This document shows positions 54,914-62,839 of a DNA stretch of 64,000 nt, one piece after another (positions within the stretch are counted from its first letter, which is position 1; each line of letters opens with the position of its first letter). The notes under the pieces are model-generated. The model was given only the letters and a program-made list of their open reading frames with translations. It was not told where the DNA came from and ran no database searches. The position numbers and the translations under genes are program-made. The stretch spans positions 930,001 to 994,000 of the forward strand of contig NZ_JAGGMN010000001.1 in the NCBI RefSeq assembly GCF_017875325.1. The letters are read 5' to 3'. Origin of the DNA: Methanofollis sp. W23. GTDB lineage: Archaea; Halobacteriota; Methanomicrobia; Methanomicrobiales; Methanofollaceae.

Positions 54914-55614
54914 TTGGATTTGACCGATCGATCACGCTGGACTGGCTTGACGCCACTGCCGGCATCTCCAGTGAAACCGATGATATCGAGCAGATCCGGA
55001 ACTATTTACATGCATATCTTGCCGAAGAGAGACCGCATTATACTGCACGCCAGAAGACTATCACCGTGCTGACACGGATATGGAGCCGTATCCCTGAATC
55101 AGATCGTCCCCTCAGGGACGAGGCCTTCGAGCTGTTGCCGACACTGAACCAAGATGATCGTATCTGGCTCCATTGGGGCATGTGTCTGCTTGCATACCCC
55201 TTTTTCAGAGATATAGTGCGAACCGTGGACCGCTCGCTCCGGTACTATGACGGATTCTCAAAAACTGAGATCATCCAGCAGATGAGCGAGACCTGGGGGG
55301 AACGGACCACTATGCCGCGGGCGGTGCAACGGGTGATCGAGTCGCTGAAGGAATGGGGCGTTGTTATCACGTGTGATCAGAAGGGCAGGTATGAGCGTGC
55401 GATTTCTCTTTCAACACAGAACAAAGATGTCGAGATCTGGCTATTGAAGGCAGTCGCACATGCAAACCCAAATGGATCTCTCCCGATGGATCGCATACAT
55501 ACGATCCCTGAAGTCTTCCCCTTCACATCCTCTCTCACGATCCCAGACATCCTTACATCGAAAGAATTTGAGGTGTCTCAAATGGGCACCAACCGATTTT
55601 TCATTCGCTACTGA
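54901..55614 (+). CDS. brxA: BREX BrxA-like protein, last gene of operon
   Basis: This 237-residue helical protein has winged-helix character (MLLAYPFFRDIVRTVDRSLR-like stretch, then MPRAVQRVIESLKEWGVVIT) and ends in strands and a FFIRY tail. Its place as the sixth gene, its size and the helical pattern match BrxA (DUF1819 type) of type 3 BREX, where it is thought to bind nucleic acid. Residue-level similarity to BrxA is weak by eye, so the symbol is given mainly on position. A T-rich tract about 25 bp after the stop may end transcription. Confidence 0.7.
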   Translation: MSQMIGFDRSITLDWLDATAGISSETDDIEQIRNYLHAYLAEERPHYTARQKTITVLTRIWSRIPESDRPLRDEAFELLPTLNQDDRIWLHWGMCLLAYPFFRDIVRTVDRSLRYYDGFSKTEIIQQMSETWGERTTMPRAVQRVIESLKEWGVVITCDQKGRYERAISLSTQNKDVEIWLLKAVAHANPNGSLPMDRIHTIPEVFPFTSSLTIPDILTSKEFEVSQMGTNRFFIRY

Positions 55615-55702
55615 GGAAAAATAAGGGGTTAAATAATTTTTTTCAGTTATGATACTGTCCTTGTGATCCAATATCAGAACCTCATGAATGAACTGATCCA
55701 GA

Positions 55703-56431
55703 TTAACCTGATGTCTGATCAATTGAGTTTAAATCGCGCAAGATGAGATCCTGTATCTCTTTTTTATTCTCTTTACCTAGACGACAGACCCCCTTTCTTG
55801 GAAGTACTCTGATATTGCCCTGTTGAGACTCCAGGTATGAGAACTCATTGCTCGTGATCATTACGATGTTTGTATCCTCGGGGATCTCCTCGAACCACCG
55901 GATCGAATTTAAGTATGAGATATAATGCTTTGGCAAACACAAAATCAGCATTGATCTATCAATACACAACTCTTGAATCTTAGTGCTGAAGTCCAAAGCA
56001 TCGTCCAGACCTTCTAACCTCTCGATCGTATTGATATGATATTTGTGAGGTATAATCTCATCATTCTGATTGATCAATCCATACCTTCCTGAGATGATAT
56101 AGAGATCGACATCACATCTCTTGCCTAACTCATCTACAAAAGAACGAACCTCAGAGAACATACCTGCATACATAAATTTCGCAGGTCGAATATATTCATA
56201 TAACAACTCTTGGTACTTCTTTTCATTATCCAGATCATTTGTTGGAATCTTTAATCCGTTCTTTCCTAAGATCTGGAGGATATGATCATGTTTTCGAATG
56301 TCGATGCCAGTCCCGAACGTTGATTTCCAGATATTTCTCGTTGGCAAGATAGTTCCAGAATCATCAGTGATGATTATAACTTGTTTGAACACATGAAAAC
56401 CCTTTCTTTGTGTAATAGTATGCTTAATCAA
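55703..56431 (-). CDS. YaaA/DUF6884-like protein beside BREX
   Basis: This protein is about 230-242 residues. The frame opens at TTG 56431; a GTG at 56392 (VFKQVIIITDDSG) gives a better start after an AAAGG-like site. The segment AKFMYAGMFSEVRSFVDEL followed by CDVDLYIISGRYGLINQND and PHKYHI has the layout of the YaaA/DUF6884 group, where SGRYGL or SAKYGL is the hallmark. Members occur in DNA-modification and phage clusters and may bind nucleobases or DNA. It is convergent with the BREX operon (88 bp between stops) and AT-richer than it, so it was probably acquired independently. Function unproven. Confidence 0.5.
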   Translation of the reverse strand: MIKHTITQRKGFHVFKQVIIITDDSGTILPTRNIWKSTFGTGIDIRKHDHILQILGKNGLKIPTNDLDNEKKYQELLYEYIRPAKFMYAGMFSEVRSFVDELGKRCDVDLYIISGRYGLINQNDEIIPHKYHINTIERLEGLDDALDFSTKIQELCIDRSMLILCLPKHYISYLNSIRWFEEIPEDTNIVMITSNEFSYLESQQGNIRVLPRKGVCRLGKENKKEIQDLILRDLNSIDQTSG

Positions 56432-56783
56432 AATTATTTTTATGATCCAAAGAGAGTATTGATCATATCAACGAATAAATGCAATATAAGATTCTGTTTT
56501 TTTAAGATGGACTTCTGTAGAAGCCCTCTGGATATTTCTCTCTGGCAGAGGGGTGGTCGCCCCTTGAATCCCGCGCCAAACCCTGCATCCCAGCGGATCT
56601 TTGTCGGGGTCATGCCTGACGATCTGGAACAGATCGTCTTCACCCACTGAACTCATCATCTCCCCAGGGCATCGGAGGCCCTTCCATGCATGCGTAACGC
56701 CGTCGCCCCAGGAGGTCTGGAATGCGGGCGTTGCGACTCAAGTATAAAAGAATTTAATGGGCCAAATAAAATAAAATCCCCAT
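56432..56783. other. intergenic, promoter of the acidic protein gene
   Basis: Short frames here are not convincing genes; one plus-strand stretch (about 56560-56650) ends RIFVGVMPDDLEQIVFTH and might be a fragment of something real, but it has no start or context. A TATA-like TATAAAAGAATTT (from about 56740) lies some 35 bp before ATG 56784. Confidence 0.4.
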
Positions 56784-57497
56784 ATGATCGTAGACGTCAT
56801 TTATATTCAAAACCACATTGATTGGATCTGTGATATCGTCGAGACCGGGAAAGAAATAGACCGCACCGTTCCCCCATCCATGCGCAAAGAACTCGCAGAG
56901 AAGATCCAGACCGACCTTCTGAACTATTTTGACGAGATCTCTTCTGGATCAGGGATCGACTCCATCGATTTTGACCTCGATTTTTTCGGGGTCGAAGATC
57001 TCATCGAGAGGATATTGGTCATCACCCAGAGGGCACTCGGCATGACAGACAGGGAATGCAGCGAGTCTGAAGATCTTCAGGATAAACTTTCAGATGCCCT
57101 GGACGAGGCGAACGCCTCCTGTTCATATGACGAGATCATCACCAGGATCTCTCAGGCAGGTTCCGCGTGTGTCAGGTCTCATTTTCATCTCTCTGAGGAC
57201 CAGGGACAGATTCTGTTCAGAATATTGGAGAAAGAGTTGGATGAGGGGTGTTATGAATCTGTTCGCGAGATCTATGGGGACGAAATCGAGAGTTCTTCGT
57301 CAGAATACTCTCTTGACATGGACTCCTTCGATGAAAATGAGTTGACCCAGATCATCGTGCGCGACATCGAGGAAAAATTTCATGGGACGACGGTCCCAGA
57401 AGACGATCAGGTGAGACTGAAGACACAGTGCACGCACGCACTGCAGATATTGTGTAGAGAACTGGACCGATTCGCGTGCTATGAAAACCTTGCCTGA
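56784..57497 (+). CDS. acidic protein of unknown function
   Basis: This 237-residue, strongly acidic protein is mostly helical by residue pattern, with no recognised domain. Cys residues are spread through it (for example DEANASCSYDEIITRISQAG). A Ser/Glu-rich patch near 165-175 may be a linker. It is transcribed on its own, away from the hypothetical gene upstream, with a TATA-like tract in place. Low-complexity acidic proteins at the edge of defence islands can be inhibitors or DNA mimics, but nothing in this sequence shows that. I do not recognise it. Confidence 0.6.
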   Translation: MIVDVIYIQNHIDWICDIVETGKEIDRTVPPSMRKELAEKIQTDLLNYFDEISSGSGIDSIDFDLDFFGVEDLIERILVITQRALGMTDRECSESEDLQDKLSDALDEANASCSYDEIITRISQAGSACVRSHFHLSEDQGQILFRILEKELDEGCYESVREIYGDEIESSSSEYSLDMDSFDENELTQIIVRDIEEKFHGTTVPEDDQVRLKTQCTHALQILCRELDRFACYENLA

Positions 57498-57960
57498 GGG
57501 TCTATGTGCCCAGAGAACCCCTATGGACGTCGGCCAGGGAGACGTTTACATCTTTTCAGCAGTTTACAGCAGTTCGCGGCAGGTGCCGACATTCAACAGG
57601 CCGCGTAATGCCGCCAGATCCAGCCAATCTCCCACATCCGGCGAGATCAGTGGATCAGTTACAACATTTCGGATCTCGCACACACACCCACCCACAGACC
57701 CATGAGGGCCCCGGCTACCGTGTGGGTGTTTGTTCTGCTGTACTTTAGTACTAAGAGAGAGACGCGTCTCTCTATCTGTACTAGTACTGTGAGATCAAAC
57801 GCTTCTCCTCACCGTTTGATCGTCGCGGCACCTGCTGGGAATCTGCTAAAAATCTGCTGGAAAGGTGTAAGTATCGTCAGGGCCGGGAGGGGCCTCACGG
57901 GATCATCGCCCCGCCCCCCTCATGACCGGAGCAAAAAAGAGGGAACGAGCCTCCGCTGAT
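57498..57960. other. intergenic with strong dyads, no gene recognised
   Basis: This region includes a long hairpin pair (57746-57821, listed separately), short direct repeats of CAGCAGTT and ATCTGCTGG type (about 57556-57580 and 57840-57860), and no frame with protein character. It separates the acidic protein gene from the broken hicAB pair. Confidence 0.4.
57746..57821. repeat. two adjacent hairpins
   Basis: Hairpin 1 (57746-57783) has TAGTAC outer arms and a perfect central palindrome AGAGAGACGCGTCTCTCT at 57756-57773; 16 of 19 arm positions pair. Hairpin 2 is GATCAAACG (57793-57801), 11-base loop, CGTTTGATC (57813-57821). Such a density of dyads is unusual here. A terminator pair, operator site or structured RNA are all possible. 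Confidence 0.6.
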
Positions 57961-58189
57961 TTATAGGAGATTCCTCAGTTCTTCGACACTTATATTGGCC
58001 TGCTTCAAAATAGGTAACCGCGTCGAAGCGTGACCGGCGTATGCATGGGCACGGTCAGTTTCAGGGTTGTATCGGGGAGGTGCTTATGGAGACGGAGATG
58101 GCTGCCCTGTTGCGCCGGACCACGACCCATCCATCTCTCTGAAGAGCCGGAACGATCCTGTCGTCATTCAGAACTGGCACCGTATTCAT
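57961..58189 (-). pseudogene. hicA: hicA toxin gene, frameshifted
   Basis: Read on the minus strand from ATG 58189, the sequence begins with VPVLNDDRIVPALQRDGWVV. After one frame change it continues with QQGSHLRLHKHLPDTTLKLT and then VPMHTP, the HicA GSHxR and VPxH motifs with the catalytic His. After a second change it ends ILKQANISVEELRNLL at TAA 57961-57963. All family landmarks are there, but the two shifts, at about 58110 and 58025, prevent a full-length product. It overlaps hicB by 4 bp in the usual ATGA manner, so an intact pair stood here once. Confidence 0.7.
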
Positions 58190-58391
58190 ACGGCGATCTC
58201 GATCTGCTCGGACTGGTCTGAAAAAACAGAATCGTCCTCGACCGTTTCGAGGGAGAGATCAATCGCTTCCCTGATATTTTTCTATTGCTTCTTCTTTGGT
58301 ATCCCCCTCACTGATGCAGCCCGGAAGGCTCGGTACAGAAATCGTGTATCTCCCCTTCTTCACTCGGCTCAAGCACAACCCGCAGTTTCAT
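58186..58391 (-). pseudogene. hicB: hicB antitoxin gene, frameshifted
   Basis: ATG 58391 (minus strand, after a GGTGG site) opens with MKLRVVLEPSEEG. An extra base near 58349 then breaks the frame. The continuation GYTISVPSLPGCISEGDTKE in the shifted frame is the HicB core motif, and an added A near 58280 breaks it again. The end NIREAIDLSLETVEDDSVFS reads in a third frame to the TGA that overlaps the hicA start. Four shifts in two genes make error unlikely as the sole cause and point to decay. Confidence 0.72.
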
Positions 58392-58636
58392 ACCACCACC
58401 TGGCAATGTGGGTGTTTATACTTGATCATCCGGTAATGCCATGGAACCCTCTGACAATGATCCTGTTTCTGGCTGTCAGAACCTGTGCACTCCAGAAGGA
58501 CATTCCAGAAATAAAAACCCGGGTGAGGTGGGTCCTTGATCCACTTCCACGTCACATCCGGCGGTTCCAGGAGAGAGAAGATGCCAATCCCCTCCTCAAG
58601 GAAGATACACGACTACATCTCCGATAATGCCTTGAA

Positions 58637-58662
58637 AATTCTATAAAATGCCCTATAGAATT
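58637..58662. promoter_or_regulatory. inverted-repeat operator of the iron-type ABC operon
   Basis: AATTCTATA (58637-58645), 8-base spacer, TATAGAATT (58654-58662): a perfect 9-bp inverted repeat abutting the TATA-like TTAAAAATA (58661-58669), about 35-45 bp before the start of the binding protein gene. The position is right for a metal-dependent repressor of the DtxR/Fur type. The identity of the regulator is inference. Confidence 0.6.
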
Positions 58663-58702
58663 AAAAATAAGAATCTTTTTCGCTTTTAGTTCCACATTCA
58701 TA

Positions 58703-59875
58703 ATGATGAAACAATTCAAACCCATATTCGGGTTGATAATCCTATCCCTGATTTTTGCCGCAATAGTGCTCGGTGCAGGCTGTACTGAAGCCGGTTCGAC
58801 GGAGCAAAACAACACCAATACCAAGGCAATCACCGACATGTCCGGGCATGAAGTGATGATTCCGGCCGACCCCCAGCACGTTGCAATCATTGATAAAGGG
58901 CTTGTTGTTCAGACCATGATTGCTCTGGGTGTCGATGACAGGATCGCAGCCACAGGAGGAGTCATCAATCCGAAATCATCTGATCCGACACGAAATCGGG
59001 ACACCCTCTATCTCAGGCCGGACCTTCTCACCCGATCCAACTTCGGGTATGCGTACTATGGCGGTTTTAACTTCGAGACATTGCTCGCCGCAGAACCCGA
59101 CCTGGTCATCTGGCATATGCTCGACAATACGGAAAAGAACGATGCCACCGGGGAATTCATCGAGAAGATAGAATCTGCAGGTATCCCGGTTGTCATCGTC
59201 AAATCGGCAGGAGTGAACGGGGCGGAGAACTCAATTGAAACCCAATATGAAGCCATCCGTCTCATAGGAGAGATCTTTGACGCACAGGACCGGGCAAATG
59301 CGATTGTCGGATATATCAACACCACAATCACGATGGTACAGGAACGTACGGCAAACATCCCGGACGATGAGAAACCCTCCGTGCTCATCGTCGGACTTGC
59401 AAAGGACGGTTCCGCCTATGTCTGGGGAGAGGACTACGGCTCTGCCAGATTCTCAACTGAGATCGCGCATCTGAAAAATGTTTATCTGGGCAACCAGACG
59501 CAGATCATGTCAAAAGAGCAGATCATTGCTTTCAAGCCGGACAAACTTGTAGTGGTAGACGGGCCGATCGCGATTCCAGCCCCTGAAGACTTCTATACCC
59601 TGGAAGGATTCGAGTCATGGAGTATACTCCCGGCAGTAGAAAACCACGACATTGTTACTGTAGGAATATGCCCCTGGTGGGGAGACTTCTGCCTCGAATT
59701 CCCGACCGTCATCCTCCTCGAAGCAAAGAGCACCTATCCAGATCAGTTTGAGGATGTAAAGGTCAATGAGTGGTTAACCGACTATCATACCATGCTGTAC
59801 GGGATCAACGCCACTCAGGCAACCGAACTCGCCGATAAACAATACCTCAAATGGACCTATGACTCCTCATACTAA
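58703..59875 (+). CDS. iron-type ABC transporter substrate-binding lipoprotein
   Basis: This 390-residue protein has a lipoprotein signal: a basic start, a hydrophobic stretch LIILSLIFAAIVLGAG, then Cys at 27, followed by a Thr/Asn/Gln-rich linker. The mature part is a FecB/BtuF-type two-lobed binding protein (ITDMSGHEVMIPADPQHVAI near 47-66, FNFETLLAAEPDLVIWHM near 124-141, and a late GDFCLEFPTVI). Substrates of the family are ferric siderophores, haem or cobalamin. It is the first of three genes with FecCD- and FecE-like partners. The start may be this ATG or the next codon. An operator lies just upstream. Confidence 0.85.
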   Translation: MMKQFKPIFGLIILSLIFAAIVLGAGCTEAGSTEQNNTNTKAITDMSGHEVMIPADPQHVAIIDKGLVVQTMIALGVDDRIAATGGVINPKSSDPTRNRDTLYLRPDLLTRSNFGYAYYGGFNFETLLAAEPDLVIWHMLDNTEKNDATGEFIEKIESAGIPVVIVKSAGVNGAENSIETQYEAIRLIGEIFDAQDRANAIVGYINTTITMVQERTANIPDDEKPSVLIVGLAKDGSAYVWGEDYGSARFSTEIAHLKNVYLGNQTQIMSKEQIIAFKPDKLVVVDGPIAIPAPEDFYTLEGFESWSILPAVENHDIVTVGICPWWGDFCLEFPTVILLEAKSTYPDQFEDVKVNEWLTDYHTMLYGINATQATELADKQYLKWTYDSSY

Positions 59876-59887
59876 CACTTTTAGAAA

Positions 59888-60913
59888 ATGAACACATCAT
59901 CCCCAAAAAAAGACAAAAATATATTGTATTTTGGCGGAGTGATCGTTTCACTCCTCGTTCTGATACTCATAGCTCTCTGTGCCGGTGCGTTCCCGGTAAC
60001 CCCGGGCAACATTCTCTCGGTTCTTTGCTCCGCACTTTTCGGGGAGGCCAGTGAGAACGTATTCCACTCGGTGGTGATACTGGACGTCAGAATTCCACGA
60101 ATACTCCTTGCCGTCAGCATCGGTGCAGGCCTCTCCGTCGCCGGGTGTGTTTATCAGGCCGTTTTCAGAAACCCTCTTGTAGAGCCGTATCTTCTCGGTG
60201 CATCGTCAGGAGCGGCCTTCGGGGCAGGGCTCGCAATCGTTCTCGGGTTTCAAATCTTTTCTCTCCAGGTCACGGCACTATTATTCTCGTTGTCCGCAGT
60301 ATTCCTGGTCTATTCTCTCGCAACGAAAGATGGAAAAACACAACTCCTCCACCTCATCCTGATTGGAATTGTGATAAATGCGTTATTTACCGCGGGACTA
60401 TCATTCCTCAAGACTATCGCTCATTCAGAGCAGTTGCGTGACCTGACGTTCTGGCTCATGGGAGGGATCTATGTTGCCGACTGGAAGGACGTACTGATCA
60501 TTGTGCCGGCAATTCTCATTGCATTTTTGATCCTATGGAGTATGGCCTGGCGAATGAACGTAATTACTCTTGGCGACGACGAGGCACAGACCCTCGGATT
60601 GGATGTTCAGAAGACACGAATCATTACCATATTCTTCTCTACCCTGATCGCGTCACTCGCAGTTGCTACTGTGGGGATCATTGCGTGGGTCGGACTCATT
60701 ATCCCGCATATCGCGAGAATGCTTGTGGGACCTGAACATCGGGCACTCGTCCCCTTCTCTGCACTCTTCGGGGGGGCCTTTCTCCTGCTCTGCGACACGC
60801 TCGCTCGAACCCTGACAGGGGGCGAGGTTCCGATCAGTATTCTGACCTCTGTTATCGCTGCACCATATATCATCTACCTTGTCCGGAGGAACAAAGCGAT
60901 CTTTGTCGGATGA
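59888..60913 (+). CDS. FecCD-family ABC transporter permease
   Basis: This 341-residue permease has about ten membrane segments and the FecCD hallmarks: DVRIPRILLAVSIGAGLSVA (about 58-77), NPLVEPYLLGASSGAAFGAG (about 91-110), a GIxxTxGEVPISILTSV-type end (GGEVPISILTSVIAAPYIIY), and the cytoplasmic loop before LGLDVQKTR that contacts the ATPase. A short lysine-rich N-terminus precedes the first helix. It starts 12 bp after the binding-protein gene and overlaps the ATPase gene by 4 bp. Two copies form the channel. Confidence 0.9.
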   Translation: MNTSSPKKDKNILYFGGVIVSLLVLILIALCAGAFPVTPGNILSVLCSALFGEASENVFHSVVILDVRIPRILLAVSIGAGLSVAGCVYQAVFRNPLVEPYLLGASSGAAFGAGLAIVLGFQIFSLQVTALLFSLSAVFLVYSLATKDGKTQLLHLILIGIVINALFTAGLSFLKTIAHSEQLRDLTFWLMGGIYVADWKDVLIIVPAILIAFLILWSMAWRMNVITLGDDEAQTLGLDVQKTRIITIFFSTLIASLAVATVGIIAWVGLIIPHIARMLVGPEHRALVPFSALFGGAFLLLCDTLARTLTGGEVPISILTSVIAAPYIIYLVRRNKAIFVG

Positions 60914-61695
60914 CCATGTTCACGATAGACAACCTTTCATTCAGGTATACCCGGAACAGAGTTCTTGAAGAGGTAACGGTTCATATCCCGAAAGGATCGC
61001 TCTGCGCACTGTATGGGCCGAATGGTTCGGGAAAATCAACACTCTTGAAGTGCTGTCTCGGGTTACTCAAAGAGTATACCGGCACCATTGCCTATGATGG
61101 TCAGCCCATGGAATCTTTGGACTCCAGAGAAAGGGCAAAGTTAATGGCGTACGTGCCGCAGAGTCAAACGCAGACATTCCCTTTTACCGCCTTTGAAATC
61201 GTTCTGATGGGACGCAACCCCTATATTTGCCACTACAGGCCGACGAAAACAGATGAAATCCTTGCCGACAGAGCGCTTGACGCCCTGGGAGTCTCCAGTC
61301 TCCGGGACCGCCCTATCACCGAATTAAGTGGGGGAGAGAAACAACTGGTGACCCTTGCTCGCGCCCTGAATCAGGACACCCCACTTCTGTTCCTCGACGA
61401 ACCATCTTCAGCCCTTGATTATTCCAATCAGTTGCTTGTCTGGAGTTGCATGAGGACATTGGCCAGTTCAGGCAAGACGGTAATTGTGACGACCCATGAT
61501 CCAAACCACGTACTCTGGTATTGTTCTCATGTGGCCATCCTGAAGAGAACGATCCTTGATTATGGAGATCCAGAGGAAGTTATCTCAGAAAAAAATCTTT
61601 CCAAACTCTACGGCCCGGTCTCGACCGTGATGAAATCTGAAGGGAGGCAGGTTGTTCTCCCCACTGAATATATGAATCATTTCAACCGAATATGA
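60910..61695 (+). CDS. FecE-type ABC transporter ATPase
   Basis: This 261-residue ATPase has Walker A GPNGSGKSTLLK (about 36-47), a Q loop at YVPQSQTQTF, signature LSGGEKQLVTLARAL (about 138-152), Walker B LLFLDEPSSALD and an H loop VTTHDPNH. The sequence between Walker A and signature matches the FecE/BtuD/FhuC branch. It energises uptake by the preceding permease and binding protein. ATG 60910 overlaps the permease stop by 4 bp. The following gene is on the other strand and ends 66 bp downstream. Confidence 0.9.
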   Translation: MTMFTIDNLSFRYTRNRVLEEVTVHIPKGSLCALYGPNGSGKSTLLKCCLGLLKEYTGTIAYDGQPMESLDSRERAKLMAYVPQSQTQTFPFTAFEIVLMGRNPYICHYRPTKTDEILADRALDALGVSSLRDRPITELSGGEKQLVTLARALNQDTPLLFLDEPSSALDYSNQLLVWSCMRTLASSGKTVIVTTHDPNHVLWYCSHVAILKRTILDYGDPEEVISEKNLSKLYGPVSTVMKSEGRQVVLPTEYMNHFNRI

Positions 61696-61760
61696 AGCGG
61701 TTCTGGTCTCCCACATACCTATCTATCCGGGGGATTACGATGCCATCTTCCAGGAACACT

Positions 61761-62672
61761 TCAGATCAATCCATCCGCAAGTTCCAAAATCCTCTCCCGC
61801 AGCGCGAGCCGCTCCACCCACGCCGCCGGGATCCCCTCCTCCCCATAATACGCCCCGGCGATCTGCCCATACACCGCGCCGGTGGTGTCGGCGTCGTCGC
61901 CGAGGTTCACCGCGAGCAGGCACCCCTCCCGGAAGGAGGTGCTCCGGTCAAAGGCCCAGAGGGCGGCCTCCAGGCAGGAGACGACATAGCCGCTCCCACG
62001 AATTTCGGGGGGCTCCTTCTCGCGGAATGACCCGGCCGCGACCGCGTCCACCTCAGGGCAGAGGGGATGGGCGTCCCGGTACCCCGGCACCGGACAGAAG
62101 CGCTCGGCCAGGAGATCCTCCTTTGAAGCGCCCTGCACCGCCCCGGCCAGCAGCCCGCCGAAGTACCGGCAGGCGTCCACCGCGGTCTGTGCCCCGTGGG
62201 TGGTCCGCGAACTCTCACCTGAGAGGGCGATCGCACGGACGGGGTCGGCGGCATAGAAGAGGGGGACCGGTGCGAGACGCATCAGCGAGCCGTTGCCCGC
62301 GGCATGAGGGCTGGTGGGGCCAGGGAAGGGTTCGCCAGAGAGCATGAAGCGCTGGAGCGCCTTTCGCGTCGTCGTCCCGATATCAAAGCAGGTCCCGTTG
62401 CTGGAGAGGTAGCCCTCCATGAACCACCGGCAGTAGCGCTCCAGCTGATCGACCGGGTCAAACCCCCTGCACTCGACCAGGCTCTCGGCAAGGCAGAGGG
62501 CCATGGAGGTGTCGTCGGTCCACTCCCCGGCCTCAAGGGCGAACGGCCCGCCGCCGACCATATCGGTGATCGGTTCGAACGAGCCCGGTAGTTTGAACTC
62601 CAGCGTGGTGCCGAGAGCGTCGCCGGCGGCCAGGCCGAGGAGAGCGCCGCGGACGCGGGAACGGTGGTCCAT
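61761..62672 (-). CDS. ADP-ribosylglycohydrolase (DraG-like)
   Basis: This protein is 303-304 residues. It has the ADP-ribosylglycohydrolase motifs: [19 protein letters not shown] at the N-terminus, [17 protein letters not shown] (metal-binding Thr-Asp-Asp) near 40-56, [11 protein letters not shown] near 118-128, and [20 protein letters not shown] near 262-281 with the two Asp that bind the second metal. It removes ADP-ribose from proteins; DraG reactivates nitrogenase reductase, but no nitrogenase gene is in the window. Start: two adjacent ATGs (62675 and 62672) follow GGAGG; the second gives the better spacing (7 bp). Confidence 0.88.
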   Translation of the reverse strand: MDHRSRVRGALLGLAAGDALGTTLEFKLPGSFEPITDMVGGGPFALEAGEWTDDTSMALCLAESLVECRGFDPVDQLERYCRWFMEGYLSSNGTCFDIGTTTRKALQRFMLSGEPFPGPTSPHAAGNGSLMRLAPVPLFYAADPVRAIALSGESSRTTHGAQTAVDACRYFGGLLAGAVQGASKEDLLAERFCPVPGYRDAHPLCPEVDAVAAGSFREKEPPEIRGSGYVVSCLEAALWAFDRSTSFREGCLLAVNLGDDADTTGAVYGQIAGAYYGEEGIPAAWVERLALRERILELADGLI

Positions 62673-62839
62673 CATGCACCCTCCATGCTCTTGCACAAAA
62701 TGTCCCTCTGCTCTCCCTGTTTACAGGGACACTGGATCCCTCCCGGTCCACACAATCCCTTATCACGATTCGTACTAATCGAGATTAGGCACAGGGAGTG
62801 TGAAACTACCTGTCTCTTTCCTGCCAGTTTTATATGATG

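Noticed and set aside
58067-58627. Plus-strand 186-codon frame
   Set aside because: It is antisense to the hicAB remnants, which explain the sequence better; the remaining 3' part has no domain or start signal.
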